Shown one piece after another: positions 1 to 8,464 of a stretch of DNA of 64,000 nucleotides. Both the position numbers and the translations under genes were made by a program. The stretch is from JAWLEP01 sp964553045. GTDB taxonomy: Bacteria; Fermentibacterota; Fermentibacteria; Fermentibacterales; JCC-6. Where the stretch lies: positions 1 through 64,000 of the forward strand of contig CAZKJG010000001.1 in assembly GCA_964553045.1 (NCBI GenBank). Reading direction: 5' to 3'. Every line of letters starts with the position of its first letter. Within the stretch, counting starts at the first letter, position 1. Below the pieces are notes generated by a model. It made no database searches, was not told the DNA's origin, and worked only from the letters and a program-made list of their open reading frames with translations.

Positions 1-1
1 G

Positions 2-43
2 GAGCTGCTGCGGGAGCTCGCCCGGTCCCTCGTGGGAAGATGA
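2..43 (+). CDS. C-terminal tail of an upstream gene (partial)
   Basis: The first 14 codons (ELLRELARSLVGR then TGA) are open from the window edge and end in an ATGA overlap with the AbiEii-like remnant that follows. In AbiE systems the antitoxin gene (AbiEi) directly precedes and overlaps the toxin gene, so this could be an antitoxin tail. Thirteen residues cannot identify a family, so the assignment rests on position only. Confidence 0.3.
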   Translation, partial: ELLRELARSLVGR

Positions 44-495
44 TGAACGATCTTATCCGCCAGCGCATTGGCGATGTGCGCTCGGTGTTCGAATAGGATC
101 TGCGGCAGCGCTTCCGGGAGGCGCTGCAGGAGATCGCCGCAGCGGATCTACCCTCGTCCTTCGCGCTCAAATGCCACGCTCTGCTGTGCCGGCCCCGGGT
201 GAAAAGCAGGGACTGGTTCGACCTTCTCCGTTTCTGCTCTTGGGGCGTGCGTCCGAACAGCCATCTGCTCCCGTCGGCCCTGGACCAGGCCGGTGCGTAG
301 AAGGGGGAAGGAGTTGCAGTGACGCCTGCCTGGCTCGAGAAGAGCCTGAAGAGGAGGCTGGCGGAGATCGGCCTGCGAGAGGCCGCCCGGGACGTGCTGA
401 CATTCCTCAGAGGCGAGGAGAAGGCGGCTGCAGGGAGATGGAGCGAGGAGATGTTCCTGCACTACATCGGGCGGCTGTCCGGATCGGCGAACTGA
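40..495 (+). pseudogene. AbiEii-type nucleotidyltransferase toxin remnant (internal deletion plus two in-frame TAG)
   Basis: Read in one frame, this stretch gives a short N-terminus (MMNDLIRQRIGDVRSVFE, TAG at 94-96, DLRQRFREALQEIAA). It joins directly to an AbiEii C-terminal third: FALKCHALLCRPRVKSRDWFD, LLPSALDQ, TAG at 298-300, then WLEKSLKRR and a terminal SEEMFLHYIG helix. Family members carry a GG-type and DxD nucleotidyltransferase core between these parts; it is absent here. The second TAG sits where the family often has Trp (TGG). The residue spacing suggests an internal deletion followed by nonsense mutation. Type IV toxin-antitoxin toxins of this family act in phage abortive infection; this copy should be inactive. 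Confidence 0.7.
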
Positions 496-580
496 AGGGT
501 TTCCGAGGGAGACAGTCAGATGAATGAGGCATTTCGTTCATGTAATGTTAATTTGTTGTCTTCAGAGAGGGGAAACGGAT

Positions 581-1027
581 ATGACAGATGGGACTTTGAC
601 GGCAATCGCCTCTTGCTTCCTGCTGTGTTTTGCTTCAACGGGATACTGCGCAGAAACGGCAAACGCATCCGATGGGGCGGAACTGCACGGGAGCCTCTCG
701 GAATACAGCAGGCCGATACTCCAGTGGCGCACAGAGAGCTTCCTCTTGCGAGTCGACGAGATGAGCGAGTTCAGCTACAGGTATGCCTCCTGGTCGGCCG
801 ATACCACACAGGCCGATGAGCCCGATTTAGTCCTCTACGGTGGAGAACTGATTATGGACGGGTCCGGAGGCAATCGCCACTACGAGTTCACCAACAGCGG
901 CTACAGGTACGAGGTGCATCTGGTCTACATCGGCACGGGGGAGGCCCCGGGATTCCTGTACGTATACCGGGGTGACGAGCTGCTGCTGAGAGAACCGGTG
1001 GTCGAGCAGCTGCTCAGCCCTTACTGA
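581..1027 (+). CDS. Secreted hypothetical protein
   Basis: The start is set at the ATG after a GAGAGGGG ribosome-binding site; an upstream in-frame ATG at 524 lacks one and would spoil the signal peptide. The 148-residue product begins with a signal peptide (hydrophobic run about residues 8-20, likely cleavage after GYCA). The remainder is a compact domain rich in Tyr, Ser and Glu, probably beta-sheet, with no motif I recognise. It ends three bases from the convergent TPR gene. The function is unknown; it is probably periplasmic or outer-membrane facing. Confidence 0.6.
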   Translation: MTDGTLTAIASCFLLCFASTGYCAETANASDGAELHGSLSEYSRPILQWRTESFLLRVDEMSEFSYRYASWSADTTQADEPDLVLYGGELIMDGSGGNRHYEFTNSGYRYEVHLVYIGTGEAPGFLYVYRGDELLLREPVVEQLLSPY

Positions 1028-1030
1028 TAG

Positions 1031-2689
1031 CTAGCGGCGGAGGCGTTCCAGCATCCGCCGGGCCGCAAGGCGCTCCTGCTCGGTACCGGCCCCGGACTCC
1101 AGGAATCTCTCCAGGTTCTCCTCGGCCTGCTGCAGCTCTCCCATGCGCTCACGGCATATGGCGCAACGGTACAGGATCTCCGGGCCCGTCCCCGGCAGGG
1201 ACAGGGCGTGCCTGAAGTCGTCCAGGGCCTTCTCGTACTGCTTTCTGCGCTGGAGGTACTCCCCCCGGGCCACGTAGTACTCCGCGCTGTCTTCGGGCAG
1301 ACCGACAAAGCTCCGGAGATTGGTGACCATCATATCCACGTACTCCTCGCGGGGGTCTGTCAGCCTGCCGTAGTCTCCCGCGGCGAAGAAATCACTCACC
1401 TGCTGGTAGTCCGCCAGGGCCTGAGCGTAGTCGCCCAGCTCCTCGCTGGCGGCGGCGCGCCAGTAGTAGAAGAACGGCTCATCGGGATGTGCGGCTGCTC
1501 CCCTGTCCGCCGCCTCCAGCATCTGCTGCGCGTCCCCACGCAGCGAGGCGAGAAGGACAGGCAGGTAGAGGTCGTCGGGGTTGGCGGAGATGCCTCCCTC
1601 CAGCAGGGCCGCGGCGGCCTCGCTTCTGCCCATGCTGCCGTAGAGCATCGTGCCTTGCATGTAGGCGTCGATGAGAGTGGAGTCCATCATTATGGCCATG
1701 TGCAGGTCGTTCAGGGCCCGGGCCTTCTCGATGAGACCGGCGTAGGCCATGGCCCTGTCGTAGAAAAGGCCGGGGGAGGACAGGCCCAGCTCGATGGCCC
1801 GGGTAAGGTCGGCCTCGGCCGCCTCGTATTCACCGGCGGCCAGCTCCAGGGAGCCCCGCATCCGCCAGGCGGCTGCGCTGTTGGAATCCAGTGAGATGGC
1901 CCTTGTCAGATCTTCCCGTGCCGCCTGCAGGTCCCCCCGGGAAAGGCGCAGATCAGCCCGGAGGAGGTGGGCTGCGCTCGACTCCGGGTCCAGCCGCAGA
2001 GCGGCTTCCAGGTCCTCCAGTGCTCCGTCGGGGTCGTCCAGGCGGGCGTACAGAATCCGGGCGCGGAGGAGATGGTAGCGGGACCTCGCGCCGGTAAGCC
2101 CGGTGCCTTCCAGCATCTCCATCACACTGTCTATCCGCTGCACCGTAATGCCGTACATGCCCCGCTGGCTGTAGGAGGAGGCCAGGACGAACTCCCCAAG
2201 CATGGGCACTACCGCCTCTGCGGTATCCGAACCCGCCGCCGGGGGCCATCTCCTGTAGCTTAGCACTGTACGGTCCGTAGAGGCGGGATCACCGGCCGAT
2301 GGGTCCCCGGGTCGGTCAAGGGGAACGTAGTCCAGGGAGACCGCTGCCCCGGAACCTGCTGGGCGGACGGAGAGGATGGCCACCGCCTCGGCATCCGGGT
2401 AGACTCTGGAGGACAGCTCCTCGGCCTCCCGGAGGCCGGCGCAGCGATCCGACGGCCGGTAGGTGCGAAAACCTGGAACATCCAGGATGTAGCCTGCCAC
2501 AAGGTCACTGAGGCTGTCTGCGGTGGAGGTCCCGGGAACTCCCGGGCCATCCAGGTGGGTCAGTATCAGCCCGAAACCGGTATCTTCACCGCTCTGTGCT
2601 CTGGCCCCATCCGTGAAGAACAGAGCCATGACGGTGAGCAGCAGCCCGGCGAGTGCATTTGCCCCCGGCTCTCCTGGCCTAGAGATCAT
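1031..2689 (-). CDS. Secreted tetratricopeptide-repeat protein
   Basis: A 552-residue protein with an N-terminal signal peptide (hydrophobic residues 11-26, cleavage near DGARA-QS). It has a globular region of about 150 residues, then tandem TPR units from about residue 200 to the C-terminus with the typical A..LDP pattern (for example AALRLDPESSAAHLLRA and AISLDSNSAAAWRMRG). TPRs are protein-interaction scaffolds. The signal peptide places this one in the periplasm or at the outer membrane. The start has a GGAAGGAG site. No enzymatic motif is visible and the partner cannot be deduced from the neighbours, although a small lipoprotein gene lies just upstream on the same strand. Confidence 0.8.
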   Translation of the reverse strand: MISRPGEPGANALAGLLLTVMALFFTDGARAQSGEDTGFGLILTHLDGPGVPGTSTADSLSDLVAGYILDVPGFRTYRPSDRCAGLREAEELSSRVYPDAEAVAILSVRPAGSGAAVSLDYVPLDRPGDPSAGDPASTDRTVLSYRRWPPAAGSDTAEAVVPMLGEFVLASSYSQRGMYGITVQRIDSVMEMLEGTGLTGARSRYHLLRARILYARLDDPDGALEDLEAALRLDPESSAAHLLRADLRLSRGDLQAAREDLTRAISLDSNSAAAWRMRGSLELAAGEYEAAEADLTRAIELGLSSPGLFYDRAMAYAGLIEKARALNDLHMAIMMDSTLIDAYMQGTMLYGSMGRSEAAAALLEGGISANPDDLYLPVLLASLRGDAQQMLEAADRGAAAHPDEPFFYYWRAAASEELGDYAQALADYQQVSDFFAAGDYGRLTDPREEYVDMMVTNLRSFVGLPEDSAEYYVARGEYLQRRKQYEKALDDFRHALSLPGTGPEILYRCAICRERMGELQQAEENLERFLESGAGTEQERLAARRMLERLRR

Positions 2690-2754
2690 CCGCTCCTTCC
2701 TATCCCTTTCGGTTCAGCAGGCAGTGGGCCGAACCTCACACTGCCGTCCCTCCT

Positions 2755-3135
2755 CTAGTGCTGCTGCTCCATCCTGAAGGTCTGGTCGCCATCCTGGATG
2801 TCGTAGATCATACTCTCGCCGTCGAAGCGGTAGCATGCACTGTAGTTGGCAGTGCCCTGGCTGATCTTCAGGGTGTCGCCCACGACGGCGTAGGTGCCTT
2901 CGACCTCCATGGCGCCCATGCGGGAGCACATGGTGCCGTCTTCGTTGAACTCGTAGACGGTGCCGGTATTGCCCATGTCCTCGCCGCTGACTACCTCCAC
3001 TACCTCCCAGGTCCCGACCACGGTCGGCTCGCCGGACTCGGGTTCGGCGCCGGTCTGGGCCGACTCCTCGCCATCGCCTCCTCCGCATCCGAGCATGAGT
3101 AGTGCAGCAGCGGCCATCGGGAAGAGCGTACGCAT
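2755..3135 (-). CDS. Small lipocalin-like lipoprotein
   Basis: A 126-residue lipoprotein. The chosen ATG follows a GGAGGG site, and the leader has the lipobox LMLGC at about residues 12-16. The mature part follows a lipocalin-like strand pattern: VVGTWEVVEV, YEFNEDGTM, GTYAVVGDTL, and a C-terminal MIYDIQDGDQTF. Such domains are small beta-barrels on the periplasmic face of a membrane. The ligand is unknown. It is co-directional with the TPR gene, 65 bases upstream of it, and may be co-transcribed. Confidence 0.7.
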   Translation of the reverse strand: MRTLFPMAAAALLMLGCGGGDGEESAQTGAEPESGEPTVVGTWEVVEVVSGEDMGNTGTVYEFNEDGTMCSRMGAMEVEGTYAVVGDTLKISQGTANYSACYRFDGESMIYDIQDGDQTFRMEQQH

Positions 3136-3355
3136 GGTTCCCTCCAATGTGAGAGTGGCTCCCGGGGGCGGCCTGGGCACACCGACGGCATGCGCACCAT
3201 CCCCGTCAGATGAGCATATCCTCTATGGGCAGATGCCGTAAAAGGCCTAGTCAGGCCAGGGTAGTCGAGGTTTTGTGATCCGGAACAATGAGATATCATC
3301 GGCAGGGCGTCTGACTTCGTAGTAATGCCGGTCCTTTGAGAATGGAATTGTGGGC

Positions 3356-3844
3356 ATGGAGGCGTTGGAGTTTCGGCCGTACGAGGCGGGATCGGACCGG
3401 GAGCCGGCGGAGGGCTTCCTTTTGGAGACGCTGCCCATCGGCAGCGATAAGGCGGCAGATCCCGAGGAGAGCGTGGGCCCCTACTTCGAGGCAGTCGGGC
3501 GGGCGCAGGGCCGGGATCCGCGATTCTGCTCTGTTGCCGTAATGGACGGCCGGGTGGTGGGACTGCTGGATGCGTTTCCCATGCCGATACGGCCGGAGTC
3601 TGCCTTCATGCGCTTCCTGTACGTGGTGCCCGAGCTACGGGGCGGTGGAGTAGCCGCGAGGATTGTGGAGTATGGTGACCGGCTGCTGGGAGGCCTGGGC
3701 TGTCGGGAGGTGCTCCTGGACGTCCGCCAGGGAAACGGACGTGCCGTGGCCTTCTACCGCAGGCTGGGGTGGGAGGTGCTGGAGCACAGGGAGGGCGGAT
3801 TCCTGCGGATGCAAAGACCCATAGCGGAAAGCGACGAATTCTGA
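3356..3844 (+). CDS. GNAT-family N-acetyltransferase
   Basis: A 162-residue protein with a GNAT fold. The acetyl-CoA-binding motif A is FLYVVPELRGGGVAARIVEY, with the Gly-rich RGGGVA loop, followed by LLDVRQGNGRAVAFYRRLGW, the usual GNAT C-terminal helix and strand. It transfers an acetyl group from acetyl-CoA to an amine; the substrate is unknown. A GTG six bases upstream (3350) is an alternative start. It stands alone between the convergent lipoprotein gene and a secreted-protein gene. Confidence 0.8.
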   Translation: MEALEFRPYEAGSDREPAEGFLLETLPIGSDKAADPEESVGPYFEAVGRAQGRDPRFCSVAVMDGRVVGLLDAFPMPIRPESAFMRFLYVVPELRGGGVAARIVEYGDRLLGGLGCREVLLDVRQGNGRAVAFYRRLGWEVLEHREGGFLRMQRPIAESDEF

Positions 3845-3908
3845 TACGATGTAATGCAGGTGTTTGGTTGCCGCAGCCTGATGAGAAGAACCGGAGGAAG
3901 GAGAAGAG

Positions 3909-4670
3909 ATGAGAGTGCTCACCCTGCTTGCCGTTGCAGTGCTTACTCTGTCCACCGCATCCGGCGGGGAAGCTACGGAGGTGGCAGAGACGCCGGAGGA
4001 AGCGGCCCGATTATGGGCCGAGGCGATTGAGGCGGGGGACGGGGCGGCCGCGGCAGAAGTATGCAGCGACAGCATCCGCGCCATGGTGGAGAGGAGGCTC
4101 TCATCGGAGGAGGGTCTCGACGAGCTGGAATACCTGCTGACCGCAGCGGGAGCCGACGTTGAACGCGATGAGCTGGAGGGGATGGATGCGGGCGAGATGC
4201 TGGCCGCGTTCTTCGGGGCTCCCTCGGTGAGCGGGTTTTTCGGAGCATCCTCCTTGGACATAGAGGTGCGGGACAGCTGCGGGAGCGTGGCGGATATCAC
4301 GGTCGTCTCGGCCGACGGAAGCACCCAGGAAGTACAGGCGCTGTACGGGGAGGAGACCGGCTGGAGGGTGCATCCGGCAATTCTGAGGGAGCAGTTCGCC
4401 GCCCGGCCGCCCAGCGACAGGGCGCTGGAGGCCAGCTGCAGGTCCAACATGGAGTCCTTTGCCACCGCACAGAGGATGTTCCGCTCCGAACACGGACGCT
4501 ACGCCGCCTCGCTGGCCGAGATCGAGGAGGTCTTCACGGGTGCGACCGAGCTGAAATGCCCTCTCTGCGAGCAGGTCTACGCGCTGGAGGCGGGCGAAGG
4601 CTTCTATTCGGTAAGCTGCGCCCATGAGGCGCACGGATCGATTGTGGACGGGGCGGCGAGCTGGCAGTAG
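3909..4670 (+). CDS. Secreted protein with pseudopilin-like C-terminal segment
   Basis: A 253-residue protein with a signal peptide (residues 1-19, cleavage near TASG/GEA) and a good GGAGAAGG site upstream. The N-terminal half (ETPEEAARLWAEAIEAGDGA onward) looks like an NTF2/DUF4878-type fold used by many secreted lumenal domains. The last 75 residues include CRSNMESFATAQRMFRSEHG and RYAASLAEI, which closely resemble the part after the helix in type II secretion pseudopilins. The hydrophobic pilin N-helix itself is missing. A Cys-x2-Cys (CPLC) lies near the end. The role is unknown. Confidence 0.65.
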   Translation: MRVLTLLAVAVLTLSTASGGEATEVAETPEEAARLWAEAIEAGDGAAAAEVCSDSIRAMVERRLSSEEGLDELEYLLTAAGADVERDELEGMDAGEMLAAFFGAPSVSGFFGASSLDIEVRDSCGSVADITVVSADGSTQEVQALYGEETGWRVHPAILREQFAARPPSDRALEASCRSNMESFATAQRMFRSEHGRYAASLAEIEEVFTGATELKCPLCEQVYALEAGEGFYSVSCAHEAHGSIVDGAASWQ

Positions 4671-4832
4671 GCGTCTGAGTACGGGGCGCAGCTGAAGCCG
4701 CTGTGGGACTGCGAACGCCGCTCAATGCCCGTCCGCCAGGGCGGTGAGAGCGACTTGATCGGATAGCGGACGAGTACGCCTTCTTCTGGAAGGTGGCGGG
4801 GATGGAGTAAGCCCGGGCGGACTCCCGTCCGG

Positions 4833-4855
4833 TCGGCCCTCCCCGGGAGGACCGA
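4833..4855 (+). terminator. GC-rich hairpin, candidate terminator
   Basis: Arms TCGGCCCTCC and GGAGGACCGA pair with one mismatch around a 3-base loop. The hairpin sits in the 275-base non-coding stretch between the pseudopilin-like gene and the GGDEF gene. No U-tract follows directly, so this is tentative. The AT-richer bases at about 4878-4900 may hold the promoter of the downstream cyclase gene; nothing else is seen in the gap. Confidence 0.35.
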
Positions 4856-4945
4856 ATACGGCTCTTTGCCTGCCGGGTTTTTCGTATTATTTGTTAATGG
4901 TAGGGAAGTCGAACCGCCGCCTGTATTGGCGCATAATGAAGGGTT

Positions 4946-6229
4946 ATGCCCTTGGACAGAGACGTACCCACCCTTCCGGACAGCTCAGCCGAGCTTCTGC
5001 GTGAGCTCTTCTGGCGGTCATCCATGCGGCTGGCCATCGTGGACAACCGGGCCCGCATAGTGATCACCAGCAAGGCCTTCCGGGATGCCTTTCCCACAGT
5101 GATAGATGTCGAGGACGGACGTGAGCTCGTTTCCCTTGAGGACAGGCTCGACGGCGACACGCTGCCTGATCGTCTGTCCAAGCTCCCGCCTGGAGAGCAA
5201 ATGATTTTTATGGTGCGGGTGCCATTCGCTGGCGTAGAGAACACCATCCGCATCGAGGTTGCGGGACTGCACAGCAGCCACCAGGGACAGCAGCTGTATC
5301 TGACCGAGTGGATCGCCGAGGGGGACCGCGAAGCGTTCTCACGGTCCATGCTGCAGATAGAGGAGAGCTACCGCGAGCTGCAGGAGAACCTGCCCGTCGG
5401 CGTCTACCGGGCGGTGGAGGAGGGTCTGATACAGACAACCAACAGCGCTCTGATACGGATGATGGGATTCGAGAGCTTCGAAGCGCTGCAGAGCGCCCGG
5501 TTGCACGAGGTCTGGGTCTATCCCAAGCAGAGGACCAGCATGATAGAGAAGCTCCGGGACGAGGGCTTCGTACTGGGCTACGAGGTCACACTGCGACGGG
5601 CCGACGGAACCGAGCTGGAGGCGTCCTTCGACGCCCGGGGGACCTTTGACTCCCAGGGCCGCCTGGTCTACTTCGACGCCATCGTCCAGGACATCACGGA
5701 GAGGGTCGAGGCCCAGCGGAGGCTGGAGCAGATGGCGCGTACGGACAGCCTCACCGGCCTCTACAACCGCCAGCACCTCATGGAGAGGTTCGAAGCGGAG
5801 TTGGCCAGGGCCTCCCGGTACAGCCGGCCCCTCTCGGTGATGATGATAGACCTCGACCACTTCAAGCAGGTGAACGACGGCTACGGCCACCTTGCCGGGG
5901 ACGACGTGCTGGTGGCCGCGGCGTCGGTCATAGAGGAGATTCTTAGGGAGACGGACTTCGTGGGCCGGTACGGCGGCGAGGAGTTCCTGGCGGTTCTTCC
6001 GGAGACGTCGCTGGAGGGGGCCATGGATCTGGCCGAGAGGCTGCGCGGCGCCATGGAGGACAACTGCCACTGGATGCCCTGCGGCGACGAGCTGGAGGTA
6101 ACCTGCAGCATAGGCGTGGCTGAAGCCTTATGCGACGAGGTGGAGAACATCATAGACCTGGCCGACTCCGCCATGTACGCGGCGAAGCGCACCGGCCGCA
6201 ACCGCGTCGAGGCGGCCACGCTGCCCTGA
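4946..6229 (+). CDS. PAS-GGDEF diguanylate cyclase
   Basis: A 427-residue soluble protein that should make cyclic di-GMP from two GTP. There is an N-terminal PAS-like region (about 20-120), a clear PAS domain (about 144-253, ending DAIVQDITERVEAQRRLE), and a GGDEF domain (about 265-427). The active-site loop is GGEEF at 343-347, the metal-binding IDLDHFKQVND is at 301-311, and an RxxD product-inhibition site (RETD) lies at 334-337, five residues before GGEEF. No transmembrane segment is seen, so it senses a cytoplasmic signal. No c-di-GMP target lies nearby. Confidence 0.92.
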   Translation: MPLDRDVPTLPDSSAELLRELFWRSSMRLAIVDNRARIVITSKAFRDAFPTVIDVEDGRELVSLEDRLDGDTLPDRLSKLPPGEQMIFMVRVPFAGVENTIRIEVAGLHSSHQGQQLYLTEWIAEGDREAFSRSMLQIEESYRELQENLPVGVYRAVEEGLIQTTNSALIRMMGFESFEALQSARLHEVWVYPKQRTSMIEKLRDEGFVLGYEVTLRRADGTELEASFDARGTFDSQGRLVYFDAIVQDITERVEAQRRLEQMARTDSLTGLYNRQHLMERFEAELARASRYSRPLSVMMIDLDHFKQVNDGYGHLAGDDVLVAAASVIEEILRETDFVGRYGGEEFLAVLPETSLEGAMDLAERLRGAMEDNCHWMPCGDELEVTCSIGVAEALCDEVENIIDLADSAMYAAKRTGRNRVEAATLP

Positions 6230-6306
6230 CGGCCAGTCGACGGAGCGATCGGGGCGGCTGCATCGTACGGGCCGAACAGGAAATCCAACACTGCCGGGGA
6301 GATCAC

Positions 6307-7020
6307 ATGAACAGCAGGTCCGTTCCGATCGTTGAGGAGCTGGGGTACAGCACGACATCCATGGGTGAGCTTGTGCTGCGCCGGCGCAGATCCCCCTCCG
6401 TTGAGGACGAGTTCGTATACGAGATAACCATCGACGGTGAGATGCTCATGTCCAGCACGGTGAACACCAGCGAGCGCGCCCTTGCCACCCTGGCGCTGGA
6501 CAGGCTCGACCGAAAGGGGGCGCAGGTTCTGGTGGGAGGCCTGGGCCTCGGCTATACAGCAGTGGCGGCTCTGGAGCATCCCAACGCTGAGCGGGTGGTA
6601 GTCGTCGAGATACTGCAGCCTGTGATAGACTGGCACAGAAGCGGGCTGGTCCCGGCGGCTTCCGGGCTGGCCGACCACCCCAGGTGCAGGCTGGTTCAGG
6701 GGGACTTCTTCGAGCTGGTCGACGAAGCAGACGGGCCAGCGTACGACGCCGTCCTCCTGGACATTGACCACGCCCCGGACGCACTGCTGCATCGCTCGCA
6801 CGGAGGCTTCTACCGGAATGGGGGGCTGCGCAGGCTGTCAGGTCTGATCACAGATGGAGGCGTCTTCGGCCTCTGGTCCGCCTGGAAGCCCCCGGCCTGG
6901 TTCCTGAGGAGCCTGGAGGAGGTCTTCGCTGACACCAGATGTCAGGAGGTCGGGTTCTACAACCCTCATGAGGGCCTTGAGGACTCAAACTGGATTACAA
7001 CGGCAGCCCGTCCCGAATAG
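6307..7020 (+). CDS. Spermidine synthase-like class I methyltransferase-fold protein
   Basis: The start is the ATG at 6307 behind GGGGAG; upstream in-frame sequence overlaps the cyclase gene and is not protein-like. The 237-residue product has the Rossmann motif VLVGGLGLGYTAVAALEHP, the acidic strand VVVVEILQPVIDWH and YDAVLLDIDHAPD, as in SpeE-like and related SAM-dependent proteins. The aminopropyltransferase signature after the DxD is only partly kept (HAPDALLH), so the substrate may not be putrescine. It follows the GGDEF gene by 77 bases and could be co-transcribed. Confidence 0.75.
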   Translation: MNSRSVPIVEELGYSTTSMGELVLRRRRSPSVEDEFVYEITIDGEMLMSSTVNTSERALATLALDRLDRKGAQVLVGGLGLGYTAVAALEHPNAERVVVVEILQPVIDWHRSGLVPAASGLADHPRCRLVQGDFFELVDEADGPAYDAVLLDIDHAPDALLHRSHGGFYRNGGLRRLSGLITDGGVFGLWSAWKPPAWFLRSLEEVFADTRCQEVGFYNPHEGLEDSNWITTAARPE

Positions 7021-7335
7021 CGGAGAGCCGCAGAATCCCGTGACCGGGCCCGGAACGACTTCGAAGACTGCGACGGCGCCGCCGGACGACATACTGCATT
7101 TTCAACGTTCGAGATTGTCCGGGGGCGGCTTCCGCGGCCATTCGGTCAAGCGAACGTGATCCTGTAAGTCATGTGGATGGTGGAAGCGTATCCGCATGGC
7201 CGAGGCCTGCTTCGCCCGGAGCGCCCCCCATGGGCATGGAATCCGTTCGACTGCAGCGGCCGGAGGGGCTTGAGTATGCTGTCACGGCTGCACAAGATGG
7301 CGCTTCGAAGATGGCATTCGGCGATCTGCCGCGAA
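7021..7335 (+). other. Intergenic stretch, no gene seen
   Basis: This stretch of 315 bases lies between the converging spermidine-synthase-like and zinc-ribbon genes. No reading frame in it resembles a protein, and no clear hairpin, repeat or RNA gene was recognised. Confidence 0.5.
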
Positions 7336-7842
7336 TCAGTCCCCTTCCTGCCCCCCCGCCATCCTGCGGGCCTCCTCCACTGCCGCCTCGTCCCGGCAGA
7401 AGCCGCATACGCCGTCCTCGATGCATGAGCTGCAGGTGTAGCGGCCGCAGCTATCGCACCTGACGAAGTCATCGCGGACCTCCTCGAAGGCCTTCAGCAG
7501 CGTCCTGCGCTCCTTGCGGTCCTCGATGGCGTCCTCGCGGGCGTCAACCTTGTTCTCCGCCCTGCGCCCCAGGGCGTGTCCGAAGAGGGGTATCCGGTAG
7601 AGGGTCTCCCATATGACGTCCTGGACCTTCCAGAAGAAACCGGACTTCACGCTGTCCACCGCGACGTTGTCCGTGAAGCGGTAGGTCTTCTCGGTCATCA
7701 TCTCCCTGTCGCAGTAGGGACAGGTGAAGACGTACCTCCGCCTGTCACCGGCAAGGTCCTCCCTCAGCTCCCTGCTTACGGAAGGATCGTCCCTGTCCAC
7801 CCAGCTTCCCTCCAGGGCTATCTGCTCAAGCTTCTCGTCCAT
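7336..7842 (-). CDS. Zinc-ribbon protein
   Basis: A 168-residue protein. The ATG at 7842 follows a strong GGGAGGGAGG site, so the 13 upstream in-frame codons are excluded. It has three Cys-pair knuckles: CPYC near residue 41, CDSC near 129 and CSSCIEDGVCGFC near 136-148. A charged helical section between them includes ALGRRAENKVDAREDAIEDR. The pattern is that of an intracellular zinc-binding protein that contacts nucleic acid or protein. It is divergent from the next zinc-ribbon gene, and the 240 bases between them may hold both promoters. Confidence 0.65.
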   Translation of the reverse strand: MDEKLEQIALEGSWVDRDDPSVSRELREDLAGDRRRYVFTCPYCDREMMTEKTYRFTDNVAVDSVKSGFFWKVQDVIWETLYRIPLFGHALGRRAENKVDAREDAIEDRKERRTLLKAFEEVRDDFVRCDSCGRYTCSSCIEDGVCGFCRDEAAVEEARRMAGGQEGD

Positions 7843-8083
7843 ATCCGGCCTCCCTCCCCCAAACATCGGCCCAGGGCTCATACAATGCTGATCATGAATG
7901 GAGAATACAGATAAAGGTATGTGTCGGAAACCCCTGGCCGGTTGGAGCCGGACGCAATCATGTGTTCGTAGCGGCTCGAACCGGCGGTGGACGGCCGGGG
8001 GGCGGATGGAGCATTATCAACTTTCGCACACCGGGAAATGGCCAGCGTGTATGTCTTCGCGGCAGAGCGCAAGAAAGGCCGGC

Positions 8084-8464
8084 ATGATCAGGACCTGCCC
8101 CAGATGCGGAGTGGACCTGCGGCAGGAGGTGGTCCACGGGGAGAAAGTGGACCGATGCCCGGACTGCAAGGGCATATTCTTCGACTTGGGCGAGCTTGAC
8201 CACATCAGCCGGCTGACCGAGATACTCAACCGCATCGAGCTTGACGAGCCGGAGATCACCTGCTCCGGACAGGGTCGCCAGCCGCTTCGCTGTCCCGAGG
8301 ACGATTTCCCCATGGAGGTAAGGCTGGTGGCAGGCGTGGAGGTCGACTACTGCCCCGCCTGCGGCGGCTACTGGCTCGACGGCGGTGAGCTGGCCGAGCT
8401 CTACATGGTGGAGCAGCACATTCGGGCCAACCTCAGCCTCTACCTGAGGCTGGGCTCCCGATGA
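8084..8464 (+). CDS. Tandem zf-TFIIB-type zinc-ribbon protein
   Basis: A 126-residue protein with two TFIIB-like zinc ribbons. The first is MIRTCPRCGVDL ... DRCPDCKGIFFDLGELD and the second LRCPEDDFPM ... DYCPACGGYWLDGGEL; each has the family's W/FxDxGEL ending. Upstream in-frame ATGs exist, but protein-like sequence starts at 8084 behind AAGAAAGG. Its stop codon overlaps the start of a Doc-type toxin gene by four bases (ATGA), so the two are translationally coupled. This is the place an antitoxin (Phd) would normally hold. Whether it antagonises Doc is not known. Confidence 0.75.
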   Translation: MIRTCPRCGVDLRQEVVHGEKVDRCPDCKGIFFDLGELDHISRLTEILNRIELDEPEITCSGQGRQPLRCPEDDFPMEVRLVAGVEVDYCPACGGYWLDGGELAELYMVEQHIRANLSLYLRLGSR

